The position numbers and the translations under genes were made by a program. A model generated the notes under the pieces. The model saw only the letters and a program-made list of their open reading frames with translations. It did no database searches and was not told where the DNA came from. This document shows, in pieces, positions 6,127 to 11,716 of a DNA stretch of 11,716 nucleotides (the first letter of the stretch is position 1; every line of letters starts with the position of its first letter). The stretch comes from DASTQL01 sp035462845 (GTDB lineage: Bacteria; Actinomycetota; Actinomycetes; Jiangellales; Jiangellaceae): positions 1 to 11,716 of the forward strand of contig DATHTV010000084.1 of assembly GCA_035462845.1 (NCBI GenBank), given 5' to 3'.

Positions 6127-9100
6127 ATGACGGGATCGGGGGGCCGCCCACGCGGCCTGCGACGGCGGACCGGGGCGCTGATGGCGCTCCTGGTCGCCGG
6201 GACGATGGTGATGATCGACCTGCCGGCGAGCGCGAACCAGGAGTTCGTCCCTGGCGAGGACTCCACCGAGGAGCTCTGGAGCCACGTCCGCGGCACGCCG
6301 CCCGCGGAGGTCGACGGCAAGGAGCCGGTGGTCGTCCCGGAGGAGTTCCGCTCCTTCCGGCTGAACCGCGCCGGGCTGGAGGAGGCGCTGGAGCAGGCGC
6401 CGCTGGAGGAGGCCGCGGCCGACCTGGCCGAGACCGCCGGTCGGCGCACGGCGACCGCGTCCGCCGCACCTGCGCTGGAGCTCGCGCTGCCCAAGCCGGA
6501 TGGCGGCTTCGAGCGCTTCGCGATCGAGGAGTCGCCGATCCTGGAGGCCGGTCTCGCCGCCGCCAACCCCGACATCGCCACCTACGCCGGCCGCAGCCTC
6601 GACGACCCGGCACGGACCGTGCGGGCCGACCTCACCTCGCTGGGCTTCCACGCCTCGGTGCGCGGTCCCGGCGGCTCGTGGTACGTCGAGCCGCACTACC
6701 ACCTCGACCAGAGCCTTTACGTGAGCTACTACGCGGCGAACGTGACGGAGAACCCGCACGGCGTCTTCGTGGAGAAGGAGGACGCGGGATCCGCGAGCGT
6801 CGAGGAGCAGCTCGGCGACCTGCTCGCGCAGGCCGAGCCCCAGGCCGCGGCGGACGCCGGGCCCGAGGTCCAGCTGCGCATCTACCGGCTGGCGCTGCTC
6901 TCCGACCCCACGTACTCGACCTACTTCGGCGGGCCCCAGAACGTCCTCGCGGCCAAGGTCACGATGATGAACCGGGTCAACCAGATCTACGAGGACGAGT
7001 CGGCGATCCGGATGATCCTGATCGACGACAACGACAAGATCGCCCTCAACACCGCCGCCGACATGACCGGTGCCAACGGGCCGTGCGGCAGCGCGCCGTG
7101 CTTCACCGCGGCGCAGGCGAGCGGCTGCGGCGGCGGCACGCTCGGCCGCAACCGGATCGTTATCGGCCAGCTCATCGGGGCGGCCAACTACGACGTCGGC
7201 CACATCATCTTCGGCCTGTCCGGTGGGGGCGTCGCCAGCCTCAACTCCGTCGGCGGCAACGCCAAGGCGCAGGGCTGCACGGGCTTGCCCAACCCGGTGG
7301 GGGACTTCTTCGCCGTCGACTACGTGGCGCACGAGATCGGCCATCAGTTCGGCTCCAACCACACCTTCAACGGCAGCGTGGGCAACTGCTCCGGTGGAAA
7401 CCGCAGCGGCGCCAACTCCGTCGAGCCGGGCTCAGGCTCGTCGATCATGGCGTACGCCGGCATCTGCGGCCGGGACAACCTGCAGCCGCACACCGACCCG
7501 TACTGGTCGCAGCGCAGCTACCAGGTGATCGACGCCTTCGTGACCAGTGACCGCCCGGCGATCAACGAGGTCCAGACGGTGTCGCTGCGGGACTTCGACA
7601 CGAACGGCGACTCCTTCCGGCTGCGGTACGACCAGGAGTGGTCGGCGCCGATCGTGCGCGGCACGAACTACACGACCGCCGCGATCCAGGCCGCTCTGCA
7701 AGGGCTTCCCGACTGGCCGGCCGGCGGCGTCGCCACCGTCGCGGCGTGGGGAGGCACCGGGGGGCTCAACGACTTCGGCTTCCAGGTCACCTTCTCGGGC
7801 ACGCTGGCGGCGACCGACGTGCCGATGCTGCAGATCGAGGTCGAGGGCGGATCCGGATTCGTCGGCGACACGGCCAAGGGCGGCCCGGTCGACAACCAGG
7901 GCCACGTGGTGACGGCGACGGGCAACCACGCGCCGGTCGTCGAGCCGCTCACCTCGTACACCATCCCGTACCGGACGCCGTTCGCGCTGACCGGCGGTGC
8001 GACCGACGCCGACGGCGACACGGTCACCTACATGTGGGAGCAGAACAACATCGGGACGGCTGCCGTCGCGCTGGCCAACCAGGTCAAGACGACGGGGCCA
8101 CTGTTCCGGCAGTTCGGCACCGCGCTGGACATGACCCGCTACGACCCGCGCGAGTACGACAACCCCGGCACCAACTCGGTGACCACCGACCCGACGCGGA
8201 TCTTCCCGGACATGGCGCAGATTCTGGCCGGCAACACGAACGCCAAGACCGGCGTCTGCCCGGACGCCGTGCCCCCCACCGGCACCCTGCCCGCGTCGCT
8301 GGTCGACTGCCTGTCGGAGTTCCTGCCGACGTCGGCCTATCCCGGGCCGATGGACTTCCGGCTCACCGCCCGGGATGGCAACCCCGGCGCGGGCGGAATC
8401 GGCAGCGCGGACACCGTGATCAGCCTCGCGCCCGGCAGCGGGCCGTTCCTGGTCACGTCGCAGTCCGCCGGGGCGACGCTGTACGGCGGCTCGACCCAGA
8501 CCGTCACCTGGGACGTCGCCGGCACCGACGCCGCGCCGATCGGCACCAGCGACGTGCGGATCAGCCTCAGCGACGACGGCGGGCTGACCTACCCGTACGT
8601 CCTGGCGGCGGCGACGCCGAACGACGGCAGCGCCGACGTCACGCTGCCGAACGCCGGTATCGAGCGGGCGCGGATCAAGGTCGAGGCCGTGGGCAACGTG
8701 TTCTTCGCGGTCAACGAGGCCGACCTCGCGATCTCCGCGGTGCCGGTCGTGACCAACGACGCGCCGGGCGGCACGGCCACCGTGCAGTACAGCGACGCGC
8801 TGAGCCCGACGGTCACGGTCAGCGCCACCGACCCGGACAGCCCGGGCTCGGCGCTGACCGCGGTCGCGACCGGTCTGCCGGCGGGCCTCAGCCTGACGGT
8901 GGGGACCACGTCTCCGGGCACCACGGTCCCGGGCACGCGGACGTGGACGGTCACCGGCAACGTCACCGCCGCCCCCGGCTCGTACCCGGTGACGGTCACC
9001 GTGACGGACGAAGCCGGCGGCGAGGGGACGACGTCGTTCACGATCGTCGTCCAGCCCGAGGACGCGGGCGTCACCTACACCGGTGACACCGTCGTCTACG

Positions 9101-9900
9101 CGGCGCCGGGGGCCGCGACGGCCACGGTGAGCCTGCGGGCCACCCTCCGGGACAGCAGCCTGCTACCCCTCTCCGGTGACTCCGCTCCGGGCGACATCCG
9201 CAACGCGACGGTGACCTTCGCCGCCGGCGGGACCGACCTGTGCGGCCCGGTGGCCGTCGGGGCGGCGCTCGTCGGGAGCACGACGACCGGCTCGGGGACG
9301 TGCACGGCCGAGCTGGAGCCGGGCACGTACACCGTGGCCGCCACCGCCGGGTCGTACTACACCGGGACGACGACGGCCACGGTCCGCGTGATCGCGGCCG
9401 ACGGCGGCTCGGTAACCGGCACCGGTGAGATCACGGCGACCTCTTCGGCCGGCACGTACGCGGCGACGCCGGGCAGCCGGGTCGGCGTGGAGCTCAGTGT
9501 GCGGTACGCGCCTCCCGCCAGCACCCGGCTGAGCGGCAACGCCACGGTCTCCCTGGTGTCCGGAGGGGTGTCGTACGAGCTGCGTTCCACGTCGCTCGAC
9601 GCACTCGGCACCACCCGGCGCACCGAGGCGGGCGCTGCGTGCTCCGCGGGGCCGAGCCAGGTCTGCTGGGGTATCGGCACGGTCCGGGCGACGGCCGACC
9701 TGGTGAACCGAGCGACCGGGGCGACGGTGAAGAGGGGGCTCGAGCTGCGGATCACCTTCACCGACCGCGGCGCCCCCGGCCGCAACGACACCCTGGGCGT
9801 CACGGTGTGGGACGGCTCGACGCTGGTCCACTCCTCGGCCTGGACCGGGGCGGCCACCGCCGAGCAGGCGCTGACGGGAGGCAACCTCAACGTCCAGTGA
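6127..9900 (+). CDS. Secreted reprolysin-like zinc metalloprotease with C-terminal Ig-like domains
   Basis: A 1257-residue exported protease. Residues 1-36 form a signal peptide (basic RPRGLRRR, hydrophobic core, cleavage after ASA/N37). Residues ~37-250 are a propeptide of the type seen in bacterial reprolysin-like proteases ('FAIEESPILEAGLAAANPDI', 'GFHASVRGPGGSWYVEPHYH'). The metzincin domain follows (~253-470): zinc site HEIGHQFGSNH (402-412; ligands H402, H406, H412; base E403) and Met-turn SIMAYAG (439-445). About six cysteines are present. Residues ~480-598 form a beta-rich repeat-like module ('VQTVSLRDFDTNGDSF', 'APIVRGTNYTTAAIQAAL'). Ig/cadherin-like modules run through ~599-868, 872-978 and 979-1095. 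The terminal domain (~1096-1257) ends 'WTGAATAEQALTGGNLNVQ', resembling post-COAP-1-type ends of actinobacterial exoproteins. No LPXTG motif or terminal membrane helix is present, so it is probably released. Substrate is unknown. It stands alone between two repeat copies. Confidence 0.9.
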   Translation: MTGSGGRPRGLRRRTGALMALLVAGTMVMIDLPASANQEFVPGEDSTEELWSHVRGTPPAEVDGKEPVVVPEEFRSFRLNRAGLEEALEQAPLEEAAADLAETAGRRTATASAAPALELALPKPDGGFERFAIEESPILEAGLAAANPDIATYAGRSLDDPARTVRADLTSLGFHASVRGPGGSWYVEPHYHLDQSLYVSYYAANVTENPHGVFVEKEDAGSASVEEQLGDLLAQAEPQAAADAGPEVQLRIYRLALLSDPTYSTYFGGPQNVLAAKVTMMNRVNQIYEDESAIRMILIDDNDKIALNTAADMTGANGPCGSAPCFTAAQASGCGGGTLGRNRIVIGQLIGAANYDVGHIIFGLSGGGVASLNSVGGNAKAQGCTGLPNPVGDFFAVDYVAHEIGHQFGSNHTFNGSVGNCSGGNRSGANSVEPGSGSSIMAYAGICGRDNLQPHTDPYWSQRSYQVIDAFVTSDRPAINEVQTVSLRDFDTNGDSFRLRYDQEWSAPIVRGTNYTTAAIQAALQGLPDWPAGGVATVAAWGGTGGLNDFGFQVTFSGTLAATDVPMLQIEVEGGSGFVGDTAKGGPVDNQGHVVTATGNHAPVVEPLTSYTIPYRTPFALTGGATDADGDTVTYMWEQNNIGTAAVALANQVKTTGPLFRQFGTALDMTRYDPREYDNPGTNSVTTDPTRIFPDMAQILAGNTNAKTGVCPDAVPPTGTLPASLVDCLSEFLPTSAYPGPMDFRLTARDGNPGAGGIGSADTVISLAPGSGPFLVTSQSAGATLYGGSTQTVTWDVAGTDAAPIGTSDVRISLSDDGGLTYPYVLAAATPNDGSADVTLPNAGIERARIKVEAVGNVFFAVNEADLAISAVPVVTNDAPGGTATVQYSDALSPTVTVSATDPDSPGSALTAVATGLPAGLSLTVGTTSPGTTVPGTRTWTVTGNVTAAPGSYPVTVTVTDEAGGEGTTSFTIVVQPEDAGVTYTGDTVVYAAPGAATATVSLRATLRDSSLLPLSGDSAPGDIRNATVTFAAGGTDLCGPVAVGAALVGSTTTGSGTCTAELEPGTYTVAATAGSYYTGTTTATVRVIAADGGSVTGTGEITATSSAGTYAATPGSRVGVELSVRYAPPASTRLSGNATVSLVSGGVSYELRSTSLDALGTTRRTEAGAACSAGPSQVCWGIGTVRATADLVNRATGATVKRGLELRITFTDRGAPGRNDTLGVTVWDGSTLVHSSAWTGAATAEQALTGGNLNVQ

Positions 9901-9911
9901 CCCCCTCCTGA

Positions 9912-9998
9912 GTGGTCACGACTGACCACGTTCACCACCCGCGTGGGGCCATCACCAGGTGTCGACGCCTGGTGATGGCCCCACGGGCCTGCTGGTGG
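9912..9998 (+). repeat. Palindromic ~86-bp repeat, right copy
   Basis: This is the direct-orientation counterpart of 5936-6021. It holds stem A, GTGGTCA (9912-9918) with TGACCAC (9923-9929) around CGAC. It also holds the large palindrome at 9942-9985 and a conserved TGGTGG end at 9993-9998. It begins 12 bases after the metalloprotease stop codon and ends just before the promoter of the next gene. It nearly fills the 116-base spacer. Confidence 0.75.
9942..9985. terminator. 44-bp near-perfect palindrome; probable bidirectional terminator or REP-like stem
   Basis: The 18-bp arms 9942-9959 (CGTGGGGCCATCACCAGG) and 9968-9985 are perfectly complementary. The 8-base centre contains GTCGAC, itself a palindrome, so only one opposed pair (T9960/G9967, a wobble in RNA) is unmatched. 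It lies 41 bases after the protease stop codon. There is no T-run on either side. Termination of the protease transcript is the obvious role. Its kinship to the left repeat copy also allows a dispersed-repeat origin. Confidence 0.6.
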
Positions 9999-10004
9999 CG
10001 TGGC

Positions 10005-10010
10005 TAGCAT
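10005..10010 (+). promoter_or_regulatory. -10 element of a leaderless promoter for the kinase fusion gene
   Basis: TAGCAT fits TANNNT and ends 6 bases before the GTG at 10017, so the first transcribed base should be the start codon itself. No Shine-Dalgarno sequence precedes the GTG. This spacing is the usual arrangement for leaderless mRNAs in actinobacteria. The -35 region falls in the right edge of the palindromic repeat (about 9982-9987) and shows no clear consensus. Confidence 0.55.
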
Positions 10011-10016
10011 CCGGGC

Positions 10017-11716
10017 GTGACGCAGCGGTTCTGGGGCGAGGTCCCGCCGGCCACCTCAGTGTCGACGGACGAGGCCGAGGTCCTGGCCAGGGACGTCTTC
10101 GGCATCGCCGCCACCGCGCGCCCGCTCGGCAGCAACCAGGAGACGAACCTGCTGCTGAGGACCACCGACGCCGCGTACGTTCTCAAGGTCGCGAACCCGG
10201 CGTTCGGCCGCGACGTGCTCGACCTGCAGAACGCGGCGATGCGGCACCTCGCCGGCACCGCCGGGCTGCGCGTGCCCGTCCCCGTCCCCGCCCCCGACGG
10301 CTCGGACGTGGTCGTCGTCGACATGGGCGGGGCGCCCCACCACGTACGGCTGCTCACGTTCGTCCCCGGCGAGCTGCTCTCCGACGCCGGGCACCTCGCG
10401 GAGCCGACCCTGCGGCGGCTCGGCGGGCTGGCCGCGCACGTCGCTGCCGGCCTCTCCGGCTTCGACCACCCGGCGGCCGACCGGCCCCTCCAGTACGACC
10501 CGCGCCGGGCAGCCGAGGTGGTCGGCGCGCTCGCCCCGTCGGTGAACGACCCCGACCGGCGGTCGGCCGCGGTCGCTCTGTCCGAGCATGCCTGGTCCGC
10601 GCTCACCCCTGTCGCCGGCGTGCTGCGTACGCAGGTCGTGCACGCGGACCTCGCGGACTACAACGTCGTCGCCGGGCGCGACCGGGAGGGCCGGCCCGAC
10701 CCGGACGGCGTCATCGACTTCGGCGACGTGCTGCGCTCCTGGCTCGTCGGCGACCTGGCGACCTGCGTCGCGTCGCTGCTGGCGCGACCGCGCAGCCGAC
10801 CGGTCACCGACGCCTGTGCGGTCGCCGCGGGCTACCACGCCGTGCTGCCGCTCACCGAGCCGGAGGTCGAGGCGCTGTGGCCGCTGGTGGCCGCGCGCGC
10901 CGCCGTGCTCGCTGTGTCCGCGGACGACATCTTGGCCGCCGACCCCGCCAACACGTACGCGCGCGAGGAGCAGCCGCTGGACTGGCGCATCGTGGAGCGG
11001 GTCGGCGACGTGCCGTTCGAGCTCGCCCACGAGGCGCTGCGTCAGGCGCTGGGTCTCGACCCCTCGTCGCGGGTCCGGCGGGCCCTGGCCTGGCGGCCGG
11101 ACCGGCCGGTCGTGGACCCCGGGCCGTCGCCGGTCGCCCTCGACCTCTCCGTACGCACCGACCTCCTCCCCGACGGTGCGTGGCTGGAGCGGGCCGCCGT
11201 CCGGGCGGCGGTCGACGCCGCGCTCGCCGGCCGTCCGGGCCTGCTGCGGTACGGCGAGGGGCGGCTGCCCGACGTCGTCACCGACAGCGCCGACGAGACG
11301 CCGACGGTGAGCCTGGGCGCGGGCCTCGTCGTCCCCGCCGGCACGCCCGTACGAGCCCCCGCCGACGGGACCGTGCGCAGCACCGACCACGCGGAGAGCG
11401 CCGGCGACGGCACGGTCCTGGTCCTCGCGTGCGACCGGGTGGACGTCGTGCTGGGCGGGCTCGTCCCGTCGTTGCGCCCCGGCGACGCCGTGGCCGCGGG
11501 GGACGTCGTCGGTGCCGTGGCCCCGGCGCCGGCGTCGCCGGCGCTGCCGCCACACGTCCACGTCCAGGTCGTCGCGGCCACCGGCCTCGTACCGCCGCGC
11601 CTGGCCGCCCCCTCGCTGGCGCACGCGTGGCGGGCGCTCTGCCCCGACCCGGCGCCCCTGCTCGGCCTCGAGGAGGACGCCCCGGACGAGCCCGGGCCGG
11701 ACGACGTCCTGGCCCG
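10017..11716 (+). CDS. APH-family kinase / M23-like domain protein, N-terminal part (class III aminotransferase expected beyond the edge)
   Basis: The frame is open from GTG 10017 to the window end (566 codons seen). Residues ~1-290 are an aminoglycoside-phosphotransferase-type kinase: GSNQETNLLL loop, ATP-binding lysine in YVLKV (K57), catalytic loop HADLADYN (209-216; D211, N216) and Mg-binding VIDFGD (D234). The Asp-Tyr-Asn ending of the catalytic loop and 'GVIDFGDVL' match the hydroxylysine-kinase branch. A linker of ~300-430 ends LLRYGEGRL. Residues ~432-520 match a peptidase M23 (lysostaphin-like) fold: GLVVPAGTPVRAPADGTV and PPHVHVQV (H513, H515). The end, LCPDPAPLLGL, is the segment that precedes a class III PLP aminotransferase in known APH-M23-aminotransferase fusions of about 1000 residues. 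Those pair an amino-alcohol kinase with a phospho-lyase-like enzyme, so catabolism of ethanolamine- or hydroxylysine-like compounds is a reasonable inference. The start is set by the leaderless promoter. The M23 zinc site looks degenerate. Confidence 0.85.
   Translation, partial: MTQRFWGEVPPATSVSTDEAEVLARDVFGIAATARPLGSNQETNLLLRTTDAAYVLKVANPAFGRDVLDLQNAAMRHLAGTAGLRVPVPVPAPDGSDVVVVDMGGAPHHVRLLTFVPGELLSDAGHLAEPTLRRLGGLAAHVAAGLSGFDHPAADRPLQYDPRRAAEVVGALAPSVNDPDRRSAAVALSEHAWSALTPVAGVLRTQVVHADLADYNVVAGRDREGRPDPDGVIDFGDVLRSWLVGDLATCVASLLARPRSRPVTDACAVAAGYHAVLPLTEPEVEALWPLVAARAAVLAVSADDILAADPANTYAREEQPLDWRIVERVGDVPFELAHEALRQALGLDPSSRVRRALAWRPDRPVVDPGPSPVALDLSVRTDLLPDGAWLERAAVRAAVDAALAGRPGLLRYGEGRLPDVVTDSADETPTVSLGAGLVVPAGTPVRAPADGTVRSTDHAESAGDGTVLVLACDRVDVVLGGLVPSLRPGDAVAAGDVVGAVAPAPASPALPPHVHVQVVAATGLVPPRLAAPSLAHAWRALCPDPAPLLGLEEDAPDEPGPDDVLA

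Noticed and set aside
6070..7362. A 430-codon minus-strand frame over the protease 5' part
   Set aside because: It is antisense to a gene with a signal peptide, zinc motif and ribosome binding site, and it has no domain of its own.
7638..9086. A 482-codon plus-strand frame inside the protease gene
   Set aside because: It is an Arg/Gly/His-rich out-of-frame reading. The protease frame is continuous and domain-bearing across it.
5936..9998. A complete insertion sequence or transposon around the protease
   Set aside because: No transposase or resolvase is present between the inverted copies, the copies are only about 80% alike, and no target-site duplication is visible.
10056..11624. A 522-codon minus-strand frame at the right end
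   Set aside because: The plus strand here encodes the kinase catalytic loop HADLADYN and VIDFGD in one open frame to the edge; the minus frame is its shadow.
1..11716. CRISPR arrays, tRNA or rRNA genes
   Set aside because: No regularly spaced direct repeats with unique spacers and no cloverleaf or rRNA-like segments were seen. The only tandem array (1173-1240) has no spacers.

Overview
The window is very GC-rich and uses G/C-ending codons throughout. Together with the gene families present (a YeaQ-type membrane protein, an actinobacterial flavodoxin-domain protein, a full-length HrpA, and leaderless-looking starts), this points to a high-GC actinobacterium. Genus cannot be fixed by eye. The region looks chromosomal: there is no transposase, integrase, phage gene, CRISPR array, tRNA or rRNA.

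Layout. Bases 1-135 hold a strong hairpin terminator (78-103) for a minus-strand GlsB/YeaQ small membrane protein (136-411). A divergent 257-bp gap leads to a plus-strand flavodoxin-domain gene (669-1175). Its stop codon opens a run of about 20-bp imperfect tandem repeats (1173-1240). Next come a small secreted protein of unknown function (1373-1753), a long inverted repeat (1782-1840), and hrpA, a 1335-residue DEAH-box RNA helicase (1867-5874). A 252-bp gap carries a GC hairpin and one copy of an ~86-bp palindromic repeat. A 1257-residue secreted reprolysin-like zinc metalloprotease follows (6127-9900). Behind it lies a second copy of the same repeat in opposite orientation, which includes a nearly perfect 44-bp palindrome. 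The last gene (from 10017, open at the right edge) encodes an APH-type kinase joined to an M23-like domain. By family precedent it should continue into a class III PLP aminotransferase/phospho-lyase outside the window.

How the genes relate. No operon linking several of these genes is evident: each plus-strand gene has its own leader, and the intergenic spaces hold hairpins or repeats. Likely roles are stress and membrane function (GlsB), redox (flavodoxin), RNA remodelling (HrpA), extracellular proteolysis (metalloprotease) and amino-alcohol phosphate catabolism (the fusion).

Most worth a second look: (i) the diverged repeat present in inverted orientation on both sides of the protease gene, with both of its hairpins kept; (ii) the fusion protein's M23 domain, which keeps the HxH pair but seems to have lost the other zinc-site residues; (iii) the long dyad whose right arm lies where the -35 of the hrpA promoter should be. 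I do not see convincing evidence for a wholly new multi-gene system here.
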